This document shows, one piece after another, positions 1 to 7,400 of a DNA stretch of 18,938 nt (its first letter is position 1; every line of letters begins with the position of its first letter). A program made the position numbers and the translations under genes. Source of the stretch: JBBRMQ01 sp038230775 (GTDB lineage: Bacteria > Acidobacteriota > Thermoanaerobaculia > Gp7-AA8); the NCBI GenBank assembly GCA_038230775.1, contig JBBRMQ010000062.1:1-18938 (forward strand). The letters are read 5' to 3'. The notes beneath the pieces are model-generated. The model was given only the letters and a program-made list of their open reading frames with translations. It had not been told where the DNA came from and did not search any database.

Positions 1-90
1 CAGCAGAGCATGGCGTCGCTGCAGCTCTCGTTGGAATCGGTCGAGGCTTGCGCGTTCATGCAGGCTGCGCGATGAATCTGCGCGCTTGCG
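1..90. other. Unassigned left edge of window
   Basis: No gene can be assigned here. On the plus strand a frame enters from the left edge and ends at TGA 73-75. On the minus strand another frame is open across the same bases and leaves the window to the left. Either could be the end of a neighbouring gene, but only about 25 residues are visible and neither shows a recognisable motif. A gene downstream of the response regulator on the minus strand would be natural, but that is speculation. Confidence 0.2.
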
Positions 91-169
91 CGCGCGTTGT
101 CGGTTGTCGGTTGTCAAAAACAGGGCGGGTGGCCGTGGACAACCGATCACCGACAACCGACGACGCGCG
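91..169. repeat. Palindrome built from 7-bp tandem repeats (TTGTCGG)
   Basis: The left side has TTGTCGG repeated 2.7 times at 97-115. The right side has the complementary motif at 138-160. Arms of 20 nt (91-110 and 150-169) are complementary with one mismatch that would be a G-U pair in RNA. It lies just past the 3' end of the response-regulator gene and could fold in its transcript. There is no T-run where an intrinsic terminator would need one. It is the first of three heptamer-based palindromes in the window. Confidence 0.75.
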
Positions 170-181
170 GCGAAGCCGCGC

Positions 182-613
182 TTAGGTCGTCTGCGCGGGC
201 ATCAGCGGGGTGCCGAGGCCGCAGAAGAGGCCGACGAGGTCGAGGAGCTCGGCGAGGTGGAATGGCTTCTCCAGAACGATCGCGGGTTTGAGATCCACAT
301 CGTCGGTAGCGGCTTTGTATCCGGTGATGACGATGACCGGCGATTCCTGTCGCTTGGCCCGGAACCAGCGCAGCCATTCGCGGCCGTCCATATGCGGCAT
401 CGCCAGGTCGAGGATCACGAGCAGGATGTCGGGATGCTCTTCGACGATGCCGACCGCGATCTTGCCGTCCGCCGCCGTAAGAACCTCGAAGCCGTAAGGC
501 GAGAGGAGGTCGCGATACGAGGCAAGCAGCCTCGTGTCATCGTCGATGACCAGCAGCTTGCGTAATTTGATCGGCGTTCGTCGCGCTCCAATGGTCACTG
601 CAGTCCTCGTCAT
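182..613 (-). CDS. Stand-alone response regulator receiver domain
   Basis: This 143-residue protein is a single CheY-like receiver domain with no output domain. Visible residues are the acidic triad D24-D25-D26, the phosphoacceptor D69 in ILDLAMPHMDG, the switch Thr T97 in VITGY, and the conserved Lys K116 in LEKPF. It would accept a phosphoryl group from a histidine kinase in the cytoplasm and act through protein contacts. About 16 residues precede the first beta strand. The ATG at 611-613 is the only plausible start, though no clear Shine-Dalgarno sequence precedes it. It lies 44 bp downstream of the ABC-like gene on the same strand and may be co-transcribed. No cognate kinase is visible, so its pathway is unknown. 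Confidence 0.9.
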   Translation of the reverse strand: MTRTAVTIGARRTPIKLRKLLVIDDDTRLLASYRDLLSPYGFEVLTAADGKIAVGIVEEHPDILLVILDLAMPHMDGREWLRWFRAKRQESPVIVITGYKAATDDVDLKPAIVLEKPFHLAELLDLVGLFCGLGTPLMPAQTT

Positions 614-657
614 GGATGACTGTACCGAAACGCACAGAAAGCTGCAAAGTTTGTACC

Positions 658-1638
658 TCAGCGGGGGAGGAGCTTGATGCGTTTCGGGTTGTACCGCAGC
701 GCCAGCAGCCTTCCTTTATGCACCGCGGTTTCTCTCGGCAGCGAGACGGTGAGCGATACATTTCCGGTGAGGATGCCCGTCGCCCGCCAGCGATCGCCGT
801 GGAACGTCGCTTCTTCGATGCCGAAGATGACGTCCGACTCCTCTCCCTTCGCGGCGACCTCGAACTCCTCGGGGCGGATCGCGGCGGTGCCCTCGCCCTG
901 GAAGGGTGGTTCCGCAACATCCCAGTTGCCGATCACCGACTCGACGGACTTGCCGCGGACCGTGACCGGCACCAGGTTCACATCGCCTGTCGCTTGCGCG
1001 GCGGCCACAGACACGGGCTCGCGATAGACCTGCGAGAAGGTGCCATCCTGGATGACGCGGCCGGCGTCGATGACGATCACGCGATCGGTGAATCCCAGCT
1101 CGTACGTCGACGCCGGTGCGCTGATGACCGTGGTGCCCATGACGCGAAGGATCCGGTAGAAGTCATCGGCGAGCGATGCGTGGTTTACCACGCGGTCGGC
1201 GACGAGAATCGCGGGTTTCAGCAGCTCGATGCGCGCGAGGTTCGCGCGTGTGCTTTCGGAGCTTGACAGCGTGCGCAGCGTCCGGTCGGCGAGGCTTTCC
1301 AGCTTCCACTTCGACACCGCGAGGTCGAACTCCCGCTGGCGATCGATCCGGTCGAGACTCCGCTGACGAACGGACGCGACGAGCAGGTGGCGCACGGACC
1401 AGCGCTGGGGTGCGTCGATGTCGTGCGTTGCGTAGAGAAGCGGCCGCCGGCTTCGCGTCAGGCGTGTGACATCGCGGGCGCCGATGAGGATCGATCCGCT
1501 TTCGGGCCGGATTTCGCCGGCGATCAGTCGCAGCAGCGTCGAGACGCCGCTGGCCGGTGGGCCGACGATCGCAGTGTGTGTGCTCTTCGCGAAGGTGATG
1601 GAGACGCCGCGAACATCGCGGAGGGTGAGGTCGAGCAC
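658..1638 (-). CDS. Degenerate ABC-type ATPase with TOBE-like C-terminus
   Basis: The 326-residue protein has the layout of MalK/PotA/ModC import ATPases: a nucleotide-binding domain at about 1-210 and a TOBE-like region at about 220-326 (IRPEEFEV, then ALRYNPKRIKLLP). Every catalytic motif is altered. Walker A reads GPPASGVST, with V32 replacing the Lys. The Q-loop position is H72. The signature is LSSSES instead of LSGGQ. Walker B reads ILVADR, with R149 where the catalytic Glu belongs. The H-loop position is A174 (VISAPAS). The frame is intact, so it looks like a maintained pseudo-ATPase rather than a decayed gene. The start is GTG at 1636-1638, giving an N-terminus MLDLTLRDV that resembles ModC-like proteins. 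No permease or binding protein gene is adjacent. It could be a regulatory or structural subunit. Confidence 0.8.
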   Translation of the reverse strand: MLDLTLRDVRGVSITFAKSTHTAIVGPPASGVSTLLRLIAGEIRPESGSILIGARDVTRLTRSRRPLLYATHDIDAPQRWSVRHLLVASVRQRSLDRIDRQREFDLAVSKWKLESLADRTLRTLSSSESTRANLARIELLKPAILVADRVVNHASLADDFYRILRVMGTTVISAPASTYELGFTDRVIVIDAGRVIQDGTFSQVYREPVSVAAAQATGDVNLVPVTVRGKSVESVIGNWDVAEPPFQGEGTAAIRPEEFEVAAKGEESDVIFGIEEATFHGDRWRATGILTGNVSLTVSLPRETAVHKGRLLALRYNPKRIKLLPR

Positions 1639-1654
1639 CAGGCGATCTTATCCG

Positions 1655-1741
1655 TCATCCCGAGCGTCGCGAGGGACCGGTGTGGGCGGGGGCTTGGCGA
1701 ACCACCCAACCCACACCGGTCCCTCGCGATGCTCGGGATGA
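1655..1741. repeat. Large palindrome, copy 1 (TCATCCCGAGC family)
   Basis: Arms of 32 nt (1655-1686 and 1710-1741) are complementary with a single mismatch, around a 23-nt loop. The arms begin TCATCCCGAGC and contain GAGGGACCGGTGTGGG. It resembles a REP/MITE-type dispersed palindrome. It has no coding capacity and sits 16 bp upstream of the ABC-like gene start. Confidence 0.85.
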
Positions 1742-1747
1742 TAAGTG

Positions 1748-1816
1748 CGACTTCATGCGAGGGCGTCGGCGCAGTTTGTCCTGCTGGCGAATGCCGCGGA
1801 GGGTGAGTTCGAGCAG
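1748..1816 (-). pseudogene. Fused relic of the ABC 5' end and the LTxxQ 3' end
   Basis: Read on the minus strand from 1816, this stretch encodes LLELTLRGIR followed in frame by QQDKLRRRPRMK. The first part matches the start of the ABC-like protein (MLDLTLRDVR). The second matches the end of the LTxxQ protein (EQDKVRQRPRMK), whose TAG stop is TCG here. The fragment marks the junction of the tandem duplication. Nothing suggests that it is expressed as a protein. Confidence 0.65.
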
Positions 1817-1832
1817 TGGGCGATCTTATCTG

Positions 1833-1920
1833 TCATCCCGAGCGTCGCGAGGGACCGGTGTGGGCGGGCGGCTCGGCGAACCACCCAACCCACACCGGTC
1901 CCTTGCGACGCTCAGGATGA
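1833..1920. repeat. Large palindrome, copy 2 (TCATCCCGAGC family)
   Basis: Arms of 32 nt (1833-1864 and 1889-1920) have two mismatches and a 24-nt loop. The sequence is nearly the same as the palindrome 178 bp to the left. It begins 6 bp beyond the stop codon of the LTxxQ gene, so its RNA hairpin could mark the end of that operon. It lacks a T-run. Confidence 0.85.
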
Positions 1921-1926
1921 CAAGTG

Positions 1927-2361
1927 CTACTTCATGCGAGGGCGCTGTCGCACCTTATCCTGCTCGGAGGCCTGAAGGCGATCGAGCTCGTTGCGCATGT
2001 GGCTCCACTGCTGATCGGTGAGCACGCCGCGCATGTCGGCGAACATCATCAGCTCGTGCTCGAACTTGCGGCTGCGTGCCTGGTTGATGCGCTGCGCGAT
2101 CGCGCGGATGGCATTGCGGTCCAGTTGCGGTTTGTCGAGCTCGCCGCGCAGTGCGATGGACGCCTTGTCGATCTCGGCCTTGGTGTCAATGAGCTCGTTC
2201 GCGGCGCCGCGGAAGATGCCGTCAAGTCGATCCTGCTGATCTTCGGTCAGGCTGAGGGTCTGGATGATGTCGCCCCGCCGCCACCATTTGCCCGGCGGAA
2301 GCTGGGCGAACGCGGACGTTGCGATGAGCAGAATGAAGAGGAACAGAACGGCGCGCTTCAT
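1927..2361 (-). CDS. Periplasmic LTxxQ-motif protein (Spy/CpxP/CnrX-like)
   Basis: The 144-residue protein has a clear signal peptide (MKRAVLFLFILLIATSAFA, cleavage before Q20) followed by a mostly helical, charged domain. It carries two LTxxQ-type motifs: LTEDQ at 38-42 and LTDQQ at 114-118. These are the hallmark of the Spy/CpxP chaperones and CnrX-like periplasmic sensors. The ATG at 2359-2361 is chosen because it starts the signal peptide, has AAAGGAG 10 bp upstream, and overlaps the anti-sigma stop codon (ATGA). The frame is open further upstream, but that segment has no signal sequence. Third in a sigma/anti-sigma cassette, it probably senses an envelope stress or metal and signals to the anti-sigma factor. 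The ligand cannot be read from the sequence, and no CnrX-like His cluster is obvious. Confidence 0.85.
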   Translation of the reverse strand: MKRAVLFLFILLIATSAFAQLPPGKWWRRGDIIQTLSLTEDQQDRLDGIFRGAANELIDTKAEIDKASIALRGELDKPQLDRNAIRAIAQRINQARSRKFEHELMMFADMRGVLTDQQWSHMRNELDRLQASEQDKVRQRPRMK

Positions 2362-2864
2362 AGCGAGGCGTCTCCTTTGGCGGTCTTCGATTGCGCGACC
2401 CACGATTCCCACTGCACGACGTTGTGTAAATCCTGAAGCTCTTCCGATTCCCACGGGTCGCGCGGGGTCTGGAAGTCTTCGTCATCCTCGACGGTCGTCG
2501 CATTCGCGGGCTGCGATGCGACCACCACCGGCTTCGCCTCGTTGATCGCCGGCTCGACGGACTTGTAGACCACGGCGCCGCCTAACAAGAATGCCAGGAC
2601 GGCGGCGGCGGCGACTCGCCAGGATGTGCGGGTGGTCTTCGGCTGACTGGACAATCTTTTCATGATCAGCAGTCGTTGCCGCGACCAGAACGTGGCCGGC
2701 CGCTCGGTGTGGCACGCGGCCGTCTCGCGCAGTTTGCGATCGAGGCGGTCATAGCGCGCAGAACAGTCTGTGCACGACGCGAGATGCATCATCACGGGCA
2801 TCGATTCGCCGGGCTGCGTGTAGTACGTCTCCAGCAGATCGGCTTCGGTGTAGTGCTTCATCAT
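2358..2864 (-). CDS. Membrane-anchored zinc-finger anti-sigma factor
   Basis: The 168-residue protein has an N-terminal cytoplasmic zinc-binding anti-sigma motif H27-x3-C31-x2-C34 (HLASCTDC), of the zf-HC2/ZAS type. One transmembrane helix follows at about 82-100 (WRVAAAAVLAFLLGGAVVY), then an acidic extracytoplasmic tail of about 65 residues. This layout fits an inner-membrane protein that holds the ECF sigma factor inactive until an envelope signal arrives. The ATG at 2862-2864 is preferred because it forms an ATGATGA overlap with the sigma stop codon, typical of translational coupling. An ATG 12 bp upstream (2874-2876) would add MGIP. It overlaps the LTxxQ gene by 4 bp, so all three products are likely made in fixed ratio. 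Confidence 0.87.
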   Translation of the reverse strand: MMKHYTEADLLETYYTQPGESMPVMMHLASCTDCSARYDRLDRKLRETAACHTERPATFWSRQRLLIMKRLSSQPKTTRTSWRVAAAAVLAFLLGGAVVYKSVEPAINEAKPVVVASQPANATTVEDDEDFQTPRDPWESEELQDLHNVVQWESWVAQSKTAKGDASL

Positions 2865-3466
2865 CGGAATCCCCATTCCGCAAGTTGCTCACGGATCTTG
2901 TGGACGGCGCGGAACAGATGGGCGCGCACCGTCCCGGACTTCAAGCCTAACATCACGGCGATTTCTTCCAGCGAGTGATCTTCGTAATGGCGCAGGCGGA
3001 AAATAATCTTCTGCTGGCTGGACAGCTTGCGCTCGGCGCGCTCGATCGCTTGACCCAGCTCGCCAGCCATGACCTCTCGCTCCGGGTCGGGACGCGCGTC
3101 GACAGGCTCAAAGACGAACTCGTTTTCTTCGTCGCGTCCTGTAAGGAGGCTGACGAACTTGCGCCGGCGCAGCGAATCGCGCGAGCGGTTGATCGCGATC
3201 CGGATCAGCCACGTCTCCAGCTCCGCACGCCCCTGGAATCGGTCGAGGTGCGTGTAGGCCTGGATGAAGGTGTCCTGCGTGACCGTGTCCGCCTCGACAT
3301 CGTTGCGGACCACCGCATAGGCCACCCGAAAGATCTTTCGCTGGAAACGCTGCACGATCAGCGCGAACGCGCTTTCGTCGCCATTCAACGTGCGGGCGAT
3401 CAGATCGCCATCGGTCGGAACGGATTCCTTCAGCTCGCTCAAGCGAAATGCTGCAACGCTACCCAC
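2861..3466 (-). CDS. ECF-family RNA polymerase sigma factor
   Basis: The 201-residue protein has the two domains of group IV (ECF) sigma factors. Region 2 is at about 24-100 (FRVAYAVVRNDVEADTVTQD, then the promoter-melting segment ending in SRDSLRRRK). Region 4 is at about 145-195, with the helix-turn-helix SLEEIAVMLGLKSGTVRAHL. It directs RNA polymerase to its own set of promoters when released by the anti-sigma factor encoded immediately downstream. The start is GTG at 3464-3466. No ATG occurs before region 2, and the ribosome site is weak. The DMT gene ends 31 bp upstream on the same strand, so read-through is possible. Its target genes cannot be told from the window. ECF factors of this type usually activate their own operon. 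Confidence 0.92.
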   Translation of the reverse strand: MGSVAAFRLSELKESVPTDGDLIARTLNGDESAFALIVQRFQRKIFRVAYAVVRNDVEADTVTQDTFIQAYTHLDRFQGRAELETWLIRIAINRSRDSLRRRKFVSLLTGRDEENEFVFEPVDARPDPEREVMAGELGQAIERAERKLSSQQKIIFRLRHYEDHSLEEIAVMLGLKSGTVRAHLFRAVHKIREQLAEWGFR

Positions 3467-3497
3467 AGGTCTAGGACGTCCGCAGGGCCGGTTTCGT

Positions 3498-4325
3498 TTA
3501 CCGGGAGGCCATGTAGACGCCCGCGATGATCATCGCACCGGCCGCAAGTGCCGCCATCCGGATGGCTTCACCGAGGAAGACCGCGGCCAGGATGACGGTG
3601 ATGACGGGCTGAAGGTAGGAGTAGGCCGCGACTACCGAGCTGTCGGCCCTCGCGAGCGCCCAGGCATTAATGAGGTACGCCGCTACCGTGGGGCCGAGGA
3701 TCACCGAGAACAGGGCGAGCCAGGGGCCGCTGCCGATCGACGCCCAGGGCTCGCGAACCAGCGGCCAGGCGGCCAATGGCAGCATGGCCACGGCGGCGAA
3801 ACCGAACATCCGCGACAACACCTGTCGCGCCGTCATGCGTGCCATCGCCGGTTTGGACAGCACGAGGTACATCGCGTAGGAAAATGAGTTCAGCACGATG
3901 AGCAGGTCGCCGACCATCGCCCGCGGCGAGCCGTCGAACCCTTCGAAGCCGATGACGACCGCGGCGCCGGTGGCAGCCAGGGCGATTCCGCCGGCTTTGA
4001 GCGCCGTCGCCCGCTCACGGCCCAGGACGATCGCCGCCAGCAGGGCGAAGATCGGAATCGTGGTGATGAGAATGGCGGCCACATGCGCCGTTGTCAGCGA
4101 CAGCCCCGCCAGAAAAAACGTCTGATTGATGATGACGGCCAGGAATGAAAAGAGAACGAGGCGGCGCGAGTCGCCCGGCGCGAGCGGATTCTGCCTGCCG
4201 CGCGGCAGCAGGTTGAGCACGATCGCCGCGCCCACGATCCGCAGATAGGCGAACACGAACGGCGTGAATGCGTGCATTGCCAGCTTGGAGACGATGTAGT
4301 TTGCGGAGAAGAGCGCCGCCGACAA
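3498..4325 (-). CDS. DMT-superfamily (EamA) transporter, 5' end uncertain
   Basis: The protein of about 275 residues has about ten hydrophobic helices arranged as two EamA repeats. The second repeat starts near DLLIVLNSFSYAMYLVLSKP and ends VFLGEAIRMAALAAGAMIIAGVY, the usual EamA finish. It is an inner-membrane metabolite or drug exporter of unknown substrate. The N-terminus is a problem. The first start-like codon is TTG at 4323-4325, but the hydrophobic first helix continues in frame upstream (IHAALT). No ATG, GTG or TTG lies between the in-frame stop at 4437-4439 and 4325. That upstream stretch is made of 7-bp tandem repeats. Either the TTG is used and helix 1 is short, or repeat expansion removed the original start. 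Family members usually have about 285-300 residues. Confidence 0.8.
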   Translation of the reverse strand: MSAALFSANYIVSKLAMHAFTPFVFAYLRIVGAAIVLNLLPRGRQNPLAPGDSRRLVLFSFLAVIINQTFFLAGLSLTTAHVAAILITTIPIFALLAAIVLGRERATALKAGGIALAATGAAVVIGFEGFDGSPRAMVGDLLIVLNSFSYAMYLVLSKPAMARMTARQVLSRMFGFAAVAMLPLAAWPLVREPWASIGSGPWLALFSVILGPTVAAYLINAWALARADSSVVAAYSYLQPVITVILAAVFLGEAIRMAALAAGAMIIAGVYMASR

Positions 4326-4360
4326 CGTGAGAGCCGCGTGGATTGTCCAGGAACTCGTCG

Positions 4361-4444
4361 AGGACTGAGGACTCGTCCAGGACTGAGGACTGAGGTCTGA
4401 GGACTGAGTGTCCCTGGCAGCGTTTTTTCTCAGTCCTCAGTCCT
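4361..4444. repeat. Palindrome built from 7-bp tandem repeats (GGACTGA)
   Basis: The left side carries GGACTGA-type heptamers at 4361-4408, partly diverged (one reads GGTCTGA). The right side carries the reverse complement at 4429-4444. A perfect 16-bp match links 4379-4394 with 4429-4444. A closer 9-bp pairing links 4400-4408 with 4429-4437. It lies between the chemoreceptor and DMT genes, both on the minus strand. Its right end includes part of the chemoreceptor stop codon (4443-4445), and its left end runs into the DMT reading frame. Confidence 0.8.
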
Positions 4445-7400
4445 ACGATTCGATCCACACGTCGCCGTATCGCACTGGCGGCGGCACGAGCGAGGTGTGC
4501 ACGCCGCGCACTTCCGGTTTGTGCACGATGAAGAAGCGCTCGTGGAAGAGCGGAGCCAGCGGCGCCTGATCGACGACCAGCCGGTTGAGGCGCCGATAGA
4601 TGTCGTTGCGGCGATCGATGTCCGTCGTCTGCCGTGCTTCGCTGATCTGCCGGTCGAGCTCCGCGGAGTTGAAGTAGAAACCACGGACCGCGCTCGATGC
4701 GCTGTGAAAGAACACGTAGAAGAAGTTGTCGGAGTCAGGGAAGTCCGCGTACCAGTTGCCGCAGAACACCAGGCCGTGTCCCGGCATCTGCAGCGGCTTG
4801 CGCGCATCGATCGCCGAGTGCTTCGTCACGTTGACGGTCACGCCGATTGCGGCGAGATCTTCAATGATGAGCGGCAACATGCCGGAGTTGTTGAACTCGT
4901 CGGTCTCCCACGTTCGGTACTCGACGCGAAAGCCGTTCGCGAAGCCGGCGTCGCGCATGAGGGCGCGGGCGCGATCGACGTCGTGCTCCACGCCCAGCAA
5001 CGTCGGGTCGTAGCCGATGAGCCCGGGCGGCAGCAGCGATTGCGCGATCACCGCCACACCGTCGAAGAGCTTGTCGTTGATGCGTTGCCGGTCGATCGCA
5101 TGATTCACCGCTCTTCGCACTTCGGCCCGATCGAACGGTGCCGTGGAACTGTCGTACCCGAAGTACGACGTGTGCAACTGCGTCATCGTGAGCATGTAGG
5201 GCGCGTAGCGCGGATCTTCGCGCATCGCGTTCGCGATCTTCAGCGGAATCCCGTGCGCGACATCCAGCTCGCCGCGGACGAATGCTTCGGCGACGTCGTT
5301 CGCGCTGCGCAGATCGAGCCGGAAGTTGATGGTGTCGAGATGCGGCTGACCGGGAACGAAGTACTGGTCGTTGCGCCGAAGCCGAACATGTTTGCCGTCG
5401 ACGGCCTCTTCGACGCGGAACGGACCGGCGCCGCACGCCCGCAACCGGAACCTCTCGCCGTCCCGCGCCTCCTCGGCCGGGATGATCGCCGTCTCATTCA
5501 TGCTGAGGAGCGACACGAAGAATGCGATCGGCTCGTCGAGCGCGATGTCGATCGTATACGGATCGAGAATCGTGATTCCGGTGAGCGTCTTCGAACGCCC
5601 TTCGAGCACGTCGGAAGCACCGCGCACGTTGCGCAGGATCCAGTTGCTCGGCGAATGAAGGTCGGGCGACAGAAGGCGGACGAACGTGTCGTGAACATCG
5701 CGCGCTTCGAAGAGTCGCCCGTTGTGGAAACGCACGCCGCGGCGAAGGTGAAGCCGGTAAACGTGGCCCTGATCGAGGACTTCGTATCGTTCCGCGAGCC
5801 CGGGCATCAACTCCGCGCCCTCGCCGTACGTGAACAGATTCGCGTGCACCGCGCGTGACGTGTAGCCCAGCGCGGCGGCGGTGACGTAGATCGGATCGAT
5901 CGTTAACTGCTGCCACAGCACGGTTGCGGTCGTGATGCTGCCGCCTTCTGCGGGGTGGGGAAGTGCGAAGCGTCCGAGCTCCTGGTTGAGCAGCGACGAC
6001 TCGTGGCTCAGTGTGTTCGCCATCTGATTGAGATCGCCGACGCCGACGTTGCTCTCGCGCGTGGCCTGCTCCACCACGCTCATCGCGTGCACGATCGTCG
6101 CGCTCTCGGTGGCCAGCACGGAGGTGGACTCGTGCACGCTCTGGACGAGGGTCATGATGTTCTGCATCGCGCGGCTGATCGAGCGACTGCCGCCTTCCTG
6201 CTCGGTCATGGCTCGCTTCAGGTGCTTCGTGGTGTCGCGAACGTTCGACGCCTGCTGGCCGATCTTGCGCGAGGTCTGCGACTGCTGCTGCGTCGCCGTC
6301 GCGGTCTGCTGCACCATCTTCGTCACTTCTTCGATCGCGGTCGTCGCTGCCGCCGTGCCGCGCGCCTGCTCTTCGGTCGCGCGCGCGATCTCGGAGATCG
6401 ACGTCGTGGACTTCGCGGTCAGGTCGAGGATCTTGTCCAGGACGTCTTCCGCGCGTGTCGTCAGGCCGACGCCATCCGAGACGCGCTCGGCGCTCATGCT
6501 CATCTGCTCCGCGGCGCGCGAAACCGCGCGCTGCACGTTCGTGATGAGGGTGCGGATCTCGTCGGTCGAGACGGAGGTGCGCTCCGACAGGTCGCGGATC
6601 TCATCGGCGACCACGGCGAATCCGCGCCCGCGATCGCCGGCCTGCGCCGCGATGATCGCCGCGTTGAGCGCGAGGAGATTCGTCTGCCCCGCGATCTCGT
6701 CGATGACGCGAACGATCTCGCCGATTTCTTCCGAGCGTTCGGCGAGCTCGAAGAGCGCAGACTTCGCCTCCTCGACCGCGGATTGAATGCGTCGCATCCC
6801 CTCCGCCGTCCCGCTGACGGCCTGACGTCCCTCGGTCGCGGCGCCTCTCACCGACGTCGCTAGCTCCGCCGATTGCCGCGCGGACTTCCCGATCTCCTCG
6901 GTCGTCGCGTTCATCTCGACCATCGAGCTCGCGGTCTGCGTCGCGAAGGACGAGAAGCTCTCGGTATTGCTCGCCACCTCTTTGATCGACACGATCATCT
7001 CCTCGATGGCCGAGGAGGTCTGTTCGACGAACTCGGAGAGCGTGTCGGCGATGCGGCTCACTTCCTCGATCGACGCGGACATCTCCAGGATCGAGGCCGA
7101 GGTTTCTTCGGCGTTTGCGGAGAGGTCTTCCATGCTCTGCCGCACTTTGTTGATCGACTGATCGATGTGACTGACGGACGTGGAAGTCGATTCGGCAGAG
7201 ACCAGTTGTTCGCCCGCGCTGCGTGCGAGGACGCGCGAACGCGCGCTGATCTGCTGGCTGACGGCGGAGACGTCGGTGGCCAGCTGTCCGAAGCGGCGGA
7301 TCGTGCGCTCGAGCGTCGTCACCAGCGCGCGCAGCGCGGAGGCCATGCGCGGCGATCGCGTGGCGGTGACGATCTCGCGCGCGGAGAGGCTGAGGTCACC

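Larger units (their letters stand above)
1609..1964. repeat. Tandem duplication, two units of about 178 bp
   Basis: Unit 1 (1609-1786) and unit 2 (1787-1964) align with an offset of 178 bp, shifting to 179 bp after a one-base indel in the palindrome loop. Each unit contains the start of the ABC-like gene or a copy of it, a large palindrome, and the end of the LTxxQ gene or a copy of it. Scattered substitutions show that the duplication is not recent. The real ABC start is in unit 1 and the real LTxxQ stop codon is in unit 2, so both genes survived the event. Confidence 0.8.

Noticed and set aside
12..60. Helix-loop of the chemoreceptor (residues 12-60) as a periplasmic ligand domain
   Set aside because: Only about eight residues lie between the two membrane helices, too few for any sensor domain. 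(Coordinates given are residues, not bases.)
86..565. Plus-strand frame opposite the response regulator
   Set aside because: The minus-strand frame carries all receiver-domain catalytic residues, so this is a shadow.
1655..1920. The paired palindromes as ends of an insertion sequence
   Set aside because: Only about 90 bp lie between them, with no transposase and no target-site duplication beyond the tandem unit itself.
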